Source of the DNA: an uncultured Clostridia bacterium
GTDB lineage: Bacteria; Bacillota; Clostridia; Oscillospirales; Ruminococcaceae
Reading direction: 5' to 3'
Assembly (NCBI GenBank): GCA_946567425.1
Contig: CAMNXF010000003.1
Coordinates: forward strand, 1-64,000
Length of the DNA: 64,000 bases
In this document: positions 41,387 through 50,567 of the stretch, piece by piece
Layout of the letters: each line of letters starts with the position of its first letter
Position numbering within the stretch: position 1 is the stretch's first letter
Made by a program: the position numbers and the translations under genes
Notes under the pieces: model-generated
Seen by the model: only the letters and a program-made list of their open reading frames with translations
Database searches by the model: none
What the model was told of the DNA's origin: nothing

Positions 41387-44020
41387 TTAATTGTCGTCCT
41401 TTTTTACCTCGTCCAACTCTTCCATAACGCGGTACGCCTCGTCGTCCTCCGTTATATGCGAATTGCGTTCCTTGGGCTTGCGCTTGCTGAAATCGTAGCG
41501 CTCCGTATCCATAAAGCTCTCCTCTTTTTCGGGGAACTCTATCCCGCCCGCAAAACGCTCCGTGAGCTCGGGCGAATTGTATATCTGTCCAGAAAGCCTG
41601 TTGATATACGACTTATGCGCCTTAACACCGTCCACCAGATCCAATTCGTACAGATGAACATACGAGAAACCTCTCTCTCGTTTCCATACAACAAACACTA
41701 CAACGTACAAACCAAGCAGCACAATGCCTGTCACCGTCGCGATGATGCCGTACTTCAGCCCCGGAGTCTCATACTCGAACGATATCTCGCATACTCCCTC
41801 GGGAACGCGTATTCCGCAAAGACCGCCGTTTATCTTGTCGACTTCAACGGGACTGCCGTTCACGGTCGCCGACCAGCCCTTGCACCACGGCACGCTGAAT
41901 ACGACCAGCTTTTCACTGTCGTAGTCGCTCATCGCCGTAAAGCCCTTTTTGTTTATGCTGAACTGAACCACGCCGTCGTTTATGCGCTCCTGAGCGTCCA
42001 GCTTGAACCGCTCCGCCGATATCTCCCACGCGGAATCCTCATCATGCTCCAGTATATCCCCGTACTTCTTCTCCTGTTCCTCAGTGAGTATCGCGGCGCG
42101 TATCATAAGGTTGTCCACCTTTTTGTTGCCTTTTGCCTCTTCCTCAAGGAAATAGCTGTCATACGCGAAACCCATGGGCAGGGCGTAATCGGACTTGTAA
42201 ATATCGTAAAACCCTTGAGTATCAAAGTACTCGTAGGTCTCGAGATCTTTCAGTGTGCTTTCGCGCTTGGAGTCGCTCATATCATGCGGTATCATTATAT
42301 ACTTGACCCGCGTCAGCGCTCTAAAAGCGTAATGCGACAGCTCGGGCGCGGAATTTACCGAACGCGTTCCGTTGTCTTTCATTACCCTCGCCAGATCGTA
42401 CAGATCGAATGTTGAGCCGGGAACTATGCTCGTAAAGCTCTTCATCGAGCTCATTCCCCAGAACATATTAACGTTGTTTGTCTCGTCGATACCCTCAATA
42501 CGGTAAAAATCGGGATCGTCGATGTTGAACTCCGCATCAACCATTTTATTGAACCGCCCGACCTTCGGACCGATAATTCTGCCGTAGCCGAGAAAGTAAT
42601 AGCCGAGCATAAGTGAACAAAATATCGTTATCGCGGCGGTGCGGCGCATAAATATCTCCCACGATACCCTTTTGCGCATACGGATAACCAGCCACAGAAT
42701 GACCAGAAACGCCGTCGCCAGAAACAGCGCCACCCAGACAGCGGGGCTCATATCGGTCATCATTCTCAGAACGACGATGCTTTCCTCCACGCCCTCAGAG
42801 TTTGTTATCTTCTTTGTGAACGGCGCGAGCACCGCCAAACCGCCCATTACCGCAACGCAAACCGCGCACGCTTTCATTCCGAGCTTAAGGTCAATCTCGT
42901 CGTGCTCGAGAGTATACACAGTTGCCAGACAGCAGATAAGCTCGGGCATATAGAACCACCGCGTGTAGAAATTGTTGTTGAACATGGTGAACGACGCATT
43001 AAGCCCCGGCACCATTGCGAACAGCAGACATATAGGCAGCAGTACTCTCGCCCAATGCCCCTTTGCACCCTTGACGAACGCGAACACACCCGCCATTCCG
43101 AAGAGCGGCAGATACAGCGCCACGCTCGACCATTTTGCGTTCGCCTCGGTGAACATCGCGTTGCGTGCGGCGACCTCGGGCGGGAAGAACAAGCTCTCCA
43201 GAATAAGCCCGTAGCGCTGCTCGCTGCCGTAAAACAGGAAGCTCCAACCCGTGAGTATATTCGTTGAACGCGGAACGTCCAACACCTGATAGATCGACGG
43301 AATAAACAGCACTCCCGCTATCATAACGCCGACCACGCTCTCGAACGCTAGGCAGAGAAATCCCTTTAAATTCAGAATAAACCGCTTGTCCATAGCGTAA
43401 CGGATGAGGAAGTAGATGACAATAAACACCACTTCGCCGATAAAGAAGAAGTAGTTCGCCAGTGCGTTCAACGCGACCGCAAGCGCGAATACCGCGTGAC
43501 GCTTGTTGATAACGGCTTCCTCGAGACCGATAAGCAGCAGCGGAAACCAGATTATTGCGTCCTGAAACTGGAAAAAAATGTTATATAGATTAAAGCTCGA
43601 AAACGCGTACAGTATGCCGCCTATAAGCGCCGTCTGCGGCTTTGCGACGAACCTCCGTATATACATAAACGCGAACAGCGAGAAAAGCGCTATCTTCACG
43701 CAGAGCAGCGGTGCCATAAGATACTGCGACCACGATGCGGGAAACAGGCACATAAACCAGAAAAACGGGCTTCCGAGCGTGTAATAGGTGTAGCTCCCGA
43801 CGAAGTTTGCACCGAGATCGGTGTGCCAATCCCAGCCCGACAAGCCGTCGTGCACCGCCTGAACGCACATTTTGAAAAACGGTATCTGCTGCGCGTTGTA
43901 ATCGCCGTAAAAAATGAAGTAGCCGCCGTCGATTATCACAAACGGCAGAAACATTACCGCTGCCAGTATCAGCGCCACCAAAAAGGCTTTTTGATAATAC
44001 TTTTTCTCCTGCTTAAACAT
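41387..44020 (-). CDS. YfhO-like polytopic membrane protein
   Basis: About 877 residues from the ATG at 44020 (GGAGGAA upstream). About a dozen hydrophobic segments lie in the first 480 residues, including the conserved GDYNAQQIPF and DLGANFVGSYTYYTLGSPFFW near the N-terminus. A large extracytoplasmic domain follows, then a last segment near residue 775 and a cytoplasmic charged tail. These are features of YfhO proteins, thought to glycosylate lipoteichoic acid or membrane lipids. The first ATG of the frame (44050) is too close to argS to have its own site. Confidence 0.9.
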   Translation of the reverse strand: MFKQEKKYYQKAFLVALILAAVMFLPFVIIDGGYFIFYGDYNAQQIPFFKMCVQAVHDGLSGWDWHTDLGANFVGSYTYYTLGSPFFWFMCLFPASWSQYLMAPLLCVKIALFSLFAFMYIRRFVAKPQTALIGGILYAFSSFNLYNIFFQFQDAIIWFPLLLIGLEEAVINKRHAVFALAVALNALANYFFFIGEVVFIVIYFLIRYAMDKRFILNLKGFLCLAFESVVGVMIAGVLFIPSIYQVLDVPRSTNILTGWSFLFYGSEQRYGLILESLFFPPEVAARNAMFTEANAKWSSVALYLPLFGMAGVFAFVKGAKGHWARVLLPICLLFAMVPGLNASFTMFNNNFYTRWFYMPELICCLATVYTLEHDEIDLKLGMKACAVCVAVMGGLAVLAPFTKKITNSEGVEESIVVLRMMTDMSPAVWVALFLATAFLVILWLVIRMRKRVSWEIFMRRTAAITIFCSLMLGYYFLGYGRIIGPKVGRFNKMVDAEFNIDDPDFYRIEGIDETNNVNMFWGMSSMKSFTSIVPGSTFDLYDLARVMKDNGTRSVNSAPELSHYAFRALTRVKYIMIPHDMSDSKRESTLKDLETYEYFDTQGFYDIYKSDYALPMGFAYDSYFLEEEAKGNKKVDNLMIRAAILTEEQEKKYGDILEHDEDSAWEISAERFKLDAQERINDGVVQFSINKKGFTAMSDYDSEKLVVFSVPWCKGWSATVNGSPVEVDKINGGLCGIRVPEGVCEISFEYETPGLKYGIIATVTGIVLLGLYVVVFVVWKRERGFSYVHLYELDLVDGVKAHKSYINRLSGQIYNSPELTERFAGGIEFPEKEESFMDTERYDFSKRKPKERNSHITEDDEAYRVMEELDEVKKDDN

Positions 44021-44074
44021 GAATTGTTCCTCCGAAATATTGAACTGCATTATTTTAAAAATTCTTACATTATT

Positions 44075-45832
44075 TTACATTTTTTCGGGCGCTTCTATTT
44101 TCAGCAGCGTCAGAACGTTTTTGATAACGGTTTTCACCGCACAGCACAGCGCGAGCCGCGACAGCTTCACTTCCGTTTCTGCGTCCTTTATCGGGCAGCT
44201 GTCGTAGAACTTGTGGAACGTCTGCGCAAGCTCGTATACATATTTTGTCAATTTAAACGGACTGTATTCCTCAGCAGCCTCATTTATCAGCTCGGGGAGC
44301 GCGGCTATTTTACGTATAAGCGCAAACTCCGGCTCTTCGGTGAACTTTACCTCACCGCCGCTGTACTTCATGCCGTTGTCCGCCATTTTCTCCAGAACGC
44401 GGCAAATTCTCGCGTGTGCGTACTGAACATAGAACACGGGGTTCTTGGAGCTTTCCTCGACGGCAAGGTCGAGGTCGAAATCAAGATGCGTGTTCGTGTC
44501 GCGCAGATTGAAAAAAAATCTCGCGTTGTCTATCGGCACTTCGTCAAGCAGCGTCGAGAGCGTTATCGCCTTTCCCGAACGCTTCGAGAGCTTGACCACC
44601 TCGCCGTCGCGCACGAGGTTCACCATCTGGCACATCACCACGTCAAGCCGTTTTTCGTCGATACCCATTGCCTGCAGGCAAATTCTCATGCGCTTTACAT
44701 ACCCGTGATGATCCGCGCCGAGCACGTCTATCGCCTTGTCGTAATTGCGTGTTACGAGCTTATTGTAATGATACGCTATATCGGGCACTATATAGGTCGG
44801 GAAGCCGTTCGAGCGCACAAGAACGAAATCCTGTTCACCGCCGAAATCGGTCGCGCGCAGCCAAAGCGCGCCGTCCTGTTCGTAGGTGTGACCGCCCGCC
44901 TTAAGGTGCTCGATGACCTCCTTGACCGCGCCGCTGTTATGCAGACTGCTCTCCTTGAACCAATTATCGTATTTTATACGGTACTTCAGCAGATCCGTCT
45001 CCAGCCGCTTCTCGTTTATCGGGAGCGCATATTCCACCAAAGCCGTCTGCCGAGCGTTCTCGTCCGCCTTGGCGAGAATATCGCCGCCGTTCTTGTCATA
45101 GTAGTTCTTCGCGTGCTCGATTATGTCCATTCCCAGATAAACGTCCTCGGGCATCGGGAACGTTTTCGTATCGCCGTAAATTGCCGCAGTAAACTTTTCC
45201 ATATCGTTTCCGCATTCCGCAGCGATCTTTTGTCCTTCTTCACCGCAGATCTGCATATAGCGTAGCGAGAGCGATTTCCCGAATTTGCCTATCTGATTTC
45301 CCGCGTCGTTTATATAAAACTCGCGGTCTGCGGTATAACCCGCCTCCTGTAAAAGCGACGCGAGACAATCGCCGATAGCGCCGCCGCGCGCATTCCCTAT
45401 ATGCATGGGACCCGTCGGGTTCGCCGAAACAAACTCGACCAGAACGCGCTTTCCCGCGCCAACGTCGGTCTTTCCGTAATCTGCGCCGAGTTTCAACGTG
45501 TTCGTAACTACCCCTGAAAACCAGCTCTCCCCGAGATAGAAATTCAAAAACCCGGGACCCGCGACCTCCGCCTTATCAAATCCCGTGCCGTCGAGCTTGA
45601 TCTCGTCGATTATCATCTGCGCCAGCGCTCTCGGATTGGTTTTCAGCGTCTTTGCCGAGACTAGCGCTGCGTTCGCCGAGAAGTCGCCGTGAGCGCTGTC
45701 CTGCGGCACTGTCACCTGAAACGCGGGCAGCGGCTCGGCTGATATTTTCCCCGCGTCGATCAGCTTGCCCAGTGCCTCCGTAATTATTTCCTTTACGCCG
45801 TTTTTCGCGTCCTTAACTGCATTATAATACAT
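44075..45832 (-). CDS. argS: Arginyl-tRNA synthetase
   Basis: 585 residues. The N-terminal Add-1-like domain is followed by FVSANPTGPMHIGNARGGAIGD (the HIGH motif is HIGN) and the C-terminal DALR anticodon domain (HARICRVLEKM). The KMSK-like region is KLSKRSGKAIT. It charges tRNA-Arg. AAGGAGG precedes the ATG. It lies between the DUF1934 gene and the YfhO gene in the same direction, so these are probably one operon, with family A elements in the gap upstream. Confidence 0.96.
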   Translation of the reverse strand: MYYNAVKDAKNGVKEIITEALGKLIDAGKISAEPLPAFQVTVPQDSAHGDFSANAALVSAKTLKTNPRALAQMIIDEIKLDGTGFDKAEVAGPGFLNFYLGESWFSGVVTNTLKLGADYGKTDVGAGKRVLVEFVSANPTGPMHIGNARGGAIGDCLASLLQEAGYTADREFYINDAGNQIGKFGKSLSLRYMQICGEEGQKIAAECGNDMEKFTAAIYGDTKTFPMPEDVYLGMDIIEHAKNYYDKNGGDILAKADENARQTALVEYALPINEKRLETDLLKYRIKYDNWFKESSLHNSGAVKEVIEHLKAGGHTYEQDGALWLRATDFGGEQDFVLVRSNGFPTYIVPDIAYHYNKLVTRNYDKAIDVLGADHHGYVKRMRICLQAMGIDEKRLDVVMCQMVNLVRDGEVVKLSKRSGKAITLSTLLDEVPIDNARFFFNLRDTNTHLDFDLDLAVEESSKNPVFYVQYAHARICRVLEKMADNGMKYSGGEVKFTEEPEFALIRKIAALPELINEAAEEYSPFKLTKYVYELAQTFHKFYDSCPIKDAETEVKLSRLALCCAVKTVIKNVLTLLKIEAPEKM

Positions 45833-45855
45833 ATTACGTCCTCCTTATTTAAAAA

Positions 45856-45960
45856 CGCTCCGCACACCAGTCGGCTTTCGCCGCCATAGCCCAGTTACCT
45901 TGCTCCGTTCGCTTCGCTCTCTCCACTTCACAAGGCAACTCGCTTGCACTCCGCTTCGCT
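45856..45960 (-). repeat. Family A structured intergenic element, copy upstream of argS
   Basis: ACGCTCCGCACACC, P3 with TTTC (GAAA in RNA) loop, long arm AGTTACCTTG against CAAGGCAACT, and the closing CGCTTGCACTCCGCTTCG. It begins about 10 nt upstream of the argS binding site, sense orientation. Confidence 0.85.
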
Positions 45961-46048
45961 GCACCTTTTGTTTGTTGCTTTTTGCGACAGTTTAAAGCTG
46001 CGTGTTTTGTCTGTTACTCTAGGCGGTTATTTAAAAAGCCGAAACTTA

Positions 46049-46462
46049 TTACATTTTCACCTTAATGCTTATCTCGTTCTCCGTCATAAGTCCCGAATTA
46101 ACGTCTATCGAATAACGCAGATGAACGTTCCCGCCCTTTTCGTTGAGCGAATTATTCAACTCGTAAGTTGTTATTCCGACCATGCACTCTCCGTACTCCG
46201 TTCCGTAGTGGCAGAAATGCCGCACTCCGTTCTCGAAAACCAGTCCCGAAAACGTTGAACCCGTCCTCGTCATGGTCATCATCTTCTCGTCTATCTTAAG
46301 CTGAGCGTGGCTGCCCTCGTAGCCCGTTGCCTCGCTCTCGTCATAATCTATATAATACGACCCGTTGTGGTACCGGAACTCCCCCCGCGTAAACAACTCC
46401 GACTCGTCCGTTATCCCGTCCGAGGTCTGCTTTATGTTCAGAAATATCGAACAATTATCCAT
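46049..46462 (-). CDS. DUF1934 family protein (YwiB-like beta-barrel)
   Basis: 137 residues with the beta-rich pattern of the YwiB/DUF1934 calycin-like fold: GEFRYHNGSYYIDYDES, a central TRTGSTFSGLVFE and a C-terminal TTYELNNSLNEKGGNVHLRYSID block. AGGAG precedes the ATG. Its function is unknown, but its place directly upstream of argS matches the ywiB-argS arrangement in Bacillus, which supports the family call. No signal peptide. Confidence 0.88.
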   Translation of the reverse strand: MDNCSIFLNIKQTSDGITDESELFTRGEFRYHNGSYYIDYDESEATGYEGSHAQLKIDEKMMTMTRTGSTFSGLVFENGVRHFCHYGTEYGECMVGITTYELNNSLNEKGGNVHLRYSIDVNSGLMTENEISIKVKM

Positions 46463-46485
46463 ATCTTTGATCTCCTTATTTTAAA

Positions 46486-46572
46486 GGCAAAAGCTCGCAC
46501 CGCACTGCTTTGCCGCGCTAACCAACGGTAACTCCTCCGCTTCGTCGTCACCGTTGCTTGCGACTTTTGCCG
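46486..46572 (-). repeat. Family A structured intergenic element, copy upstream of DUF1934 gene
   Basis: Outer stem GGCAAAAGCTCGCA with GCGACTTTTGCC. P2 is CCAACGGTAACTCC with GTCACCGTTG, a different paired sequence from the GAGTTGCCTTG type. P3 is GCACTGCTTTGCCGCGC. Subtype-specific CTTGCTTTTTTGCTTACGC follows on the far side. Confidence 0.85.
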
Positions 46573-46639
46573 CTGCGGCATTATCGCCTTGCTTTTTTGC
46601 TTACGCTGCTTTGCTGCGTTTTTTATCTGTCGCTCTTGA

Positions 46640-47701
46640 CTAATTGCCCTCAACTGCAAGCTGAATAAGCCTGTCAAGCAGCGCGGGATACGGCACGCCC
46701 ATATTCTCCATCAGCTTTGGATACATACTTATATCTGTGAAGCCGGGCATTGTGTTTATCTCGTTAAGTATTATATCATTCTCCGTAACGAAAAAATCCA
46801 CTCTCGAAAGCCCGCTGCAGCCGCACGCTCTGTATGCCCTCTTCGCGATATCACGCAGACGGTGCATTTCATCGTCCGTAATTTTCGCAGGTATGTCAAG
46901 AACCGACGTTCCGAGCTTATACTTTGCATCGTAATCGTAGAACTTCTCCGCGGGGGTTATCTGCCCCGGCACGGAAGCCAACAAATCGACGCCGTTTCCG
47001 AGCACCGCACACTCGACCTCCTTACCGATTATCTCACGCTCGACAATTACCTTATGACCGTGCGCGAACGCTATCTTCAAGCCCTCTTTAAGCTCCGCGC
47101 GGTTCTCTGCCTTGGAAACGCCCACTGACGAGCCCGCGCTCGACGGTTTCACATAAACGGGGTAGCCCAGCTTATCCTCGATCTCTCCGCACGCCCTGTC
47201 CATATCGCCCAGCGATTCACGGCAGAGCGTTAGATAATCGGCGGTCTTTATCCCCGCCGCGTCGAGCACAGTATGCGTTATCGACTTATCCATGCACACC
47301 GCGGAGCTTGTCATATTGCAGCCGACACATGGCAGACCGCCAAGCTGGCACAGCCCCTGAACCGTGCCGTCCTCGCCGTTCGCGCCGTGCAGCACGGGAA
47401 AAACCGCGTCCACCTTTCGCAGATAAACGTCGTTGTCGCCGATAACTATTATCCCCTTATGCACCGAATCGGGACTGAGCACCGCCGTGCAGCAGTCGGG
47501 ATTGTTCTCCCACTCCCCCGTCTTAATGTACTCATACTCGCCCGGATAATACATCCAATGTCCTTTTTTCGTTATCCCGACGCAAAAAACGTCGTACTTC
47601 TCCTGCGGAATGTTCGTCAATACCGAATATGCCGACAGCAGCGATATCTCGTGCTCGCTCGACGCGCCGCCGAACAGCACCGCTATCTTCTGTTTAGCCA
47701 T
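46640..47701 (-). CDS. ddl: D-alanine--D-alanine ligase
   Basis: 353 residues. The N-terminal motif AVLFGGASSEHEIS, the serine loop KPSSAGSSVGVSKA and the terminal NEINTMPGFT of the ATP-grasp fold are intact. It makes the D-Ala-D-Ala dipeptide for peptidoglycan. The residue set at the second D-Ala pocket was not judged, so whether it is a D-Ala or D-Ser/D-Lac ligase is not decided here; with murC and a VanY-type gene nearby, normal Ddl is likeliest. Promoter at 47821-47849; GAGGGT before the ATG. Confidence 0.95.
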   Translation of the reverse strand: MAKQKIAVLFGGASSEHEISLLSAYSVLTNIPQEKYDVFCVGITKKGHWMYYPGEYEYIKTGEWENNPDCCTAVLSPDSVHKGIIVIGDNDVYLRKVDAVFPVLHGANGEDGTVQGLCQLGGLPCVGCNMTSSAVCMDKSITHTVLDAAGIKTADYLTLCRESLGDMDRACGEIEDKLGYPVYVKPSSAGSSVGVSKAENRAELKEGLKIAFAHGHKVIVEREIIGKEVECAVLGNGVDLLASVPGQITPAEKFYDYDAKYKLGTSVLDIPAKITDDEMHRLRDIAKRAYRACGCSGLSRVDFFVTENDIILNEINTMPGFTDISMYPKLMENMGVPYPALLDRLIQLAVEGN

Positions 47702-47820
47702 TGTAATATACCCTCGCGAACAACATCTGCACTGTTCGCGTCCTTTCTTTATGCCATTCTATGTTATCTCATTATGCAAAATGCTCATAAAATATTCTTC
47801 CGCACAATAACTCAATCTAC

Positions 47821-47849
47821 ATTATAACATAAACCCGTCCGAATTTCAA
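47821..47849 (-). promoter_or_regulatory. Sigma-A promoter of ddl
   Basis: On the minus strand: TTGAAA (47844-47849), a 17-bp spacer and TATAAT (47821-47826). The remaining AT-rich stretch to 47971 shows nothing else recognisable. Confidence 0.9.
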
Positions 47850-47971
47850 GGGGTATTTTTGACGTAAAAACACTCTTTTAAAATAATACAAAATGAACGT
47901 CGAAAAGGCTGCAGAAAATAATCATTAAAAAAATAAAGCCACGAAAATTTGTGGAATTTGCCAAAAAGCAA

Positions 47972-48000
47972 TTGACATATTTAAAAAAATATGTTATAAT
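47972..48000 (+). promoter_or_regulatory. Sigma-A promoter of galE
   Basis: TTGACA (47972-47977), a 17-bp A/T-rich spacer and TATAAT (47995-48000). Divergent from the ddl promoter. Confidence 0.93.
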
Positions 48001-48047
48001 AATTATATGCTTTTTTAAATATTAGGTTCATTTGGGAGGATCAAATT

Positions 48048-49052
48048 ATGGCTGTTTTAGTTACCGGCGGAGCCGGATTTATCGGCTCCCATACATGCGT
48101 TGAGCTGCTGAACGAGGGCGAAAATATCATTGTTATGGACAACTTCTACAACTCCAACTCCAAGGCGCTGGACGGAATAAAGAAGATTACCGGCAGAGAT
48201 TTTAAGTTCTACGAGGCGGATATGCTGGATATGCCCGCCGTAGAGCATATCTTTGAAGAAAACGATATCGAACAGGTAATACATTTCGCGGGTTACAAGT
48301 GCGTTCCCGAGAGCGTGAAAAAACCGTTGGTGTACTACTCAAACAACTTGCGCGGAACGTTCAACATACTCGAAATGATGAAGAAATACGGCTGCACGAA
48401 GTTTGTGTTCAGCTCCTCGGCAACCGTTTATGGCATTCCCAAGCGCGTGCCCGTTTACGAGGATTTTCCGCTTTCGGCAATAAATCCCTACGGCTCGACC
48501 AAGCTGATAATCGAGAACCTCTGCCGCGAAATGTACGCTGCGGACAATTCGTGGACTATGATACTTCTGCGCTACTTCAACCCCGTGGGCGCGCACAAGA
48601 GCGGTCTTATCGGCGAGGATCCCAACGGTATCCCCAACAACCTTATGCCGATCGTTCTCGACAAAGCAACGGGCAAGCGCGACATTCTGCAGGTCGCGGG
48701 CGACGATTATCCAACGCCCGACGGCTCGTGCATACGCGACTACATTCACGTTGTCGATCTGGCAAAGGGTCACGTCGCGGCGGTCAGAAAGGCCCGCGAG
48801 CTTGAAAACGGTTGCCCCGCGTACAATCTCGGCACGGGCAAGGGCTACTCGGTATTCGAGGTGCTGAATACGTTCCAGAAAGTCAACAATATTGATCTCG
48901 GCTACACCGTAGGTCCTCGACGTCCCGGCGACGCGGCCTCCTGCTTCTCCGACCCGTCGCTCGCCGAAAAGGAGCTCGGCTGGAAGGCGGAGCTAGGTAT
49001 TGAGGATATGTGCCGCGATGCGTGGCATTTCGTCCAAGTCCGCGGAAACTAA
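48048..49052 (+). CDS. galE: UDP-glucose 4-epimerase
   Basis: 334 residues. The NAD Rossmann motif is GGAGFIGSHTCVELL at residues 7-21. The catalytic pair appears as SSSATVYG (about 124) and YGSTKLIIE (Tyr/Lys). FNPVGAHKSGLIGEDPNGIPNNL and RPGDAASCFSDP are GalE signatures. It interconverts UDP-glucose and UDP-galactose for sugar use and envelope polysaccharides. A strong promoter and a hairpin terminator make it monocistronic. GGGAGG lies upstream of the ATG. Confidence 0.96.
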   Translation: MAVLVTGGAGFIGSHTCVELLNEGENIIVMDNFYNSNSKALDGIKKITGRDFKFYEADMLDMPAVEHIFEENDIEQVIHFAGYKCVPESVKKPLVYYSNNLRGTFNILEMMKKYGCTKFVFSSSATVYGIPKRVPVYEDFPLSAINPYGSTKLIIENLCREMYAADNSWTMILLRYFNPVGAHKSGLIGEDPNGIPNNLMPIVLDKATGKRDILQVAGDDYPTPDGSCIRDYIHVVDLAKGHVAAVRKARELENGCPAYNLGTGKGYSVFEVLNTFQKVNNIDLGYTVGPRRPGDAASCFSDPSLAEKELGWKAELGIEDMCRDAWHFVQVRGN

Positions 49053-49062
49053 TAAAAACACC

Positions 49063-49095
49063 AAAGCGTGTTCACCTGTGTGAGCACGCTTTAAT
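49063..49095 (+). terminator. galE terminator
   Basis: AAAGCGTGTTCAC, a CCTGT loop and GTGAGCACGCTTT, then AATACT. The stem is about 13 bp with one mismatch; the T-run is short. Confidence 0.82.
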
Positions 49096-49113
49096 ACTAT
49101 ATCGGAGGCTGCC

Positions 49114-49300
49114 ATTCAAATCTGTGGAAAATGCGGAAATCAATGCTTTAACAATAAGCGCTGCTGCTCCGCGTGCAGCGAACAGATAGGAACCATGCCG
49201 ACAGCCACGCATTCGGCGATACGGTCACGCTGCGCGAAAGAGTGTCAAACGTATACCAGACTATCCACGTCGTGTGGGTCACATGGTATGAAAAAGTAAC
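49114..49300 (+). pseudogene. Zinc-ribbon protein remnant (ATT start, frameshift)
   Basis: GGAGG, five bases, then ATT and a coding stretch ICGKCGNQCFNNKRCCSACSEQIG with CxxC pairs typical of a zinc ribbon. After about residue 25 the plausible coding continues in another frame (DSHAFGDTVTLRERVSNVYQ, then VVWVTWYEKVTE and a stop at 49298-49300). The start is ATT rather than ATG. The most economical reading is a small zinc-ribbon gene disabled by a start-codon change and a frameshift. A sequencing error or true ATT initiation are alternatives. Confidence 0.45.
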
Positions 49301-49311
49301 CGAATGATTAA

Positions 49312-49343
49312 GAGCGTTATCCGATCGGATAACGCTCCTTATT
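49312..49343. terminator. Bidirectional terminator upstream of GH5 stop
   Basis: GAGCGTTATCC, a GATC loop and GGATAACGCTC, giving a perfect 11-bp stem followed by CTTATTTTATT. It ends the zinc-ribbon remnant on the plus strand and the GH5 gene on the minus strand. Confidence 0.9.
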
Positions 49344-49353
49344 TTATTCAGCT

Positions 49354-50553
49354 TTATTCTGCTGCCGCGATCATGGCGTTCAGAACGTCCTCGTTGAACC
49401 ACGCAAGCTCTCCTCTGATAAGCAATCCGAAGTTTTCGCCATTGCCCCTGTACGCGCCGTTATCCCACCAGATACACGGCACGCCCACCTCTTTCGCGGC
49501 GGTAAGGTAATCGGTCACGCACTTTACTCTGTCCTCGGTGTTCTCCTTGTTGACCGAGCCGAATTCGCCGATAATAACGGGAATATCGTTGTCAAGGAAT
49601 ATCTCCTTGATATTCTTAAACAAGCCCGGTATTTCATTGTTGTTCGGGTTGTAGACCTTTGTTCCCTTAGTGTCGAGCGCGAACGAATACGGCAGATACG
49701 CGTGAACAGAAACAATAACGTTGCCTGCGTTCTCGGGTATCTTCAGTGCCTTGAGGTTCTCGGGCATTGACGAAGCCGCATAAGGAGTGAGCATAAGCGC
49801 TCTTTCGGCATTGTTGCCGCCGCTTGCTCTCACCGTCTTTACAAACGTCTCGGCATACTTGTTGACGATTTCGCGGGAATCGGCTGTGCCCGTCCATTCC
49901 GCGCCCTCTCCGCGCAGGCGCGGCTCGTTTACGCCCTCGAATATCAGACGCTCGCCATAGCCCTTAAAACGCTCGGCGATCTGCTCCCAGAGCTTTTCGA
50001 GCTGCTTGAGGTTCTCCTCAACAAACTCCCCCTTGGGCATATACCACTCCTCGTGGTGAGTGTTCAGTATAACGTACATTCCGTTGTCGTAGCCGTAATC
50101 GACCACCTCCTGAACTCTGTCCATCCACTCCTTGTCAACGACGTAGTTTTCGTCCATATGCGTTCCCCACGAAACGGGCACGCGGAACACGTTAAATCCC
50201 GCCTTTGCAACAGTGTCGATCATAACTTTCGTGGTCGTCTTATTTCCCCACGAGGTCTCCGCTTCGACACCTTGATGATCCTTGGACGAGTCCATTGAAT
50301 CAAGCGTGTTGCCGAGATTCCAGCCAATCTTCATCTGCGCCACCAAGTCCTTCGCGGAAGTGATGTTCATCGGATCGTTCCGCTGCTGATTTTCAGCGCC
50401 GCTCTCGGTGCTGCTGTCCTCGGACTGCGCTCCCGAATTATCGGAAACAGTCTGCGAACCGCTGCTGCCAGATGACGAATCGTTGCTGCAGCCACATAAC
50501 GCTACAGCTAATACTGCCGACATAACCAAACTCATAACTCTCTTAAATTTCAT
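49354..50553 (-). CDS. Glycoside hydrolase family 5 lipoprotein (endoglucanase-like)
   Basis: 399 residues. The signal peptide ends in lipobox ALCGC, followed by a Ser/Gln/Asn linker to about residue 65. The catalytic domain begins KIGWNLGNTLDS. Motifs in order: FRVPVSWG, NTHHEEWY, the acid/base FEGVNEPR and the nucleophile strand VIIGEFGSV; WDNGAY closes the site. It resembles GH5 cellulases of subfamily 4 or 2 (inference) and would cut beta-glucan at the cell surface. It starts 14 nt after the stop of the transketolase subunit gene, so it may be co-transcribed. AGGAGGGTACT precedes the ATG. Confidence 0.93.
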   Translation of the reverse strand: MKFKRVMSLVMSAVLAVALCGCSNDSSSGSSGSQTVSDNSGAQSEDSSTESGAENQQRNDPMNITSAKDLVAQMKIGWNLGNTLDSMDSSKDHQGVEAETSWGNKTTTKVMIDTVAKAGFNVFRVPVSWGTHMDENYVVDKEWMDRVQEVVDYGYDNGMYVILNTHHEEWYMPKGEFVEENLKQLEKLWEQIAERFKGYGERLIFEGVNEPRLRGEGAEWTGTADSREIVNKYAETFVKTVRASGGNNAERALMLTPYAASSMPENLKALKIPENAGNVIVSVHAYLPYSFALDTKGTKVYNPNNNEIPGLFKNIKEIFLDNDIPVIIGEFGSVNKENTEDRVKCVTDYLTAAKEVGVPCIWWDNGAYRGNGENFGLLIRGELAWFNEDVLNAMIAAAE

Positions 50554-50567
50554 AGTACCCTCCTATA

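Noticed and set aside
43823-45265. Plus-strand open frame of 480 codons
   Set aside because: Antisense to argS and the YfhO gene, both well supported. Its translation is low in acidic residues and shows no motif.
2021-46572. Family A copies as a CRISPR array
   Set aside because: Copies lie kilobases apart in different intergenic regions, with no regular spacers and no cas genes.
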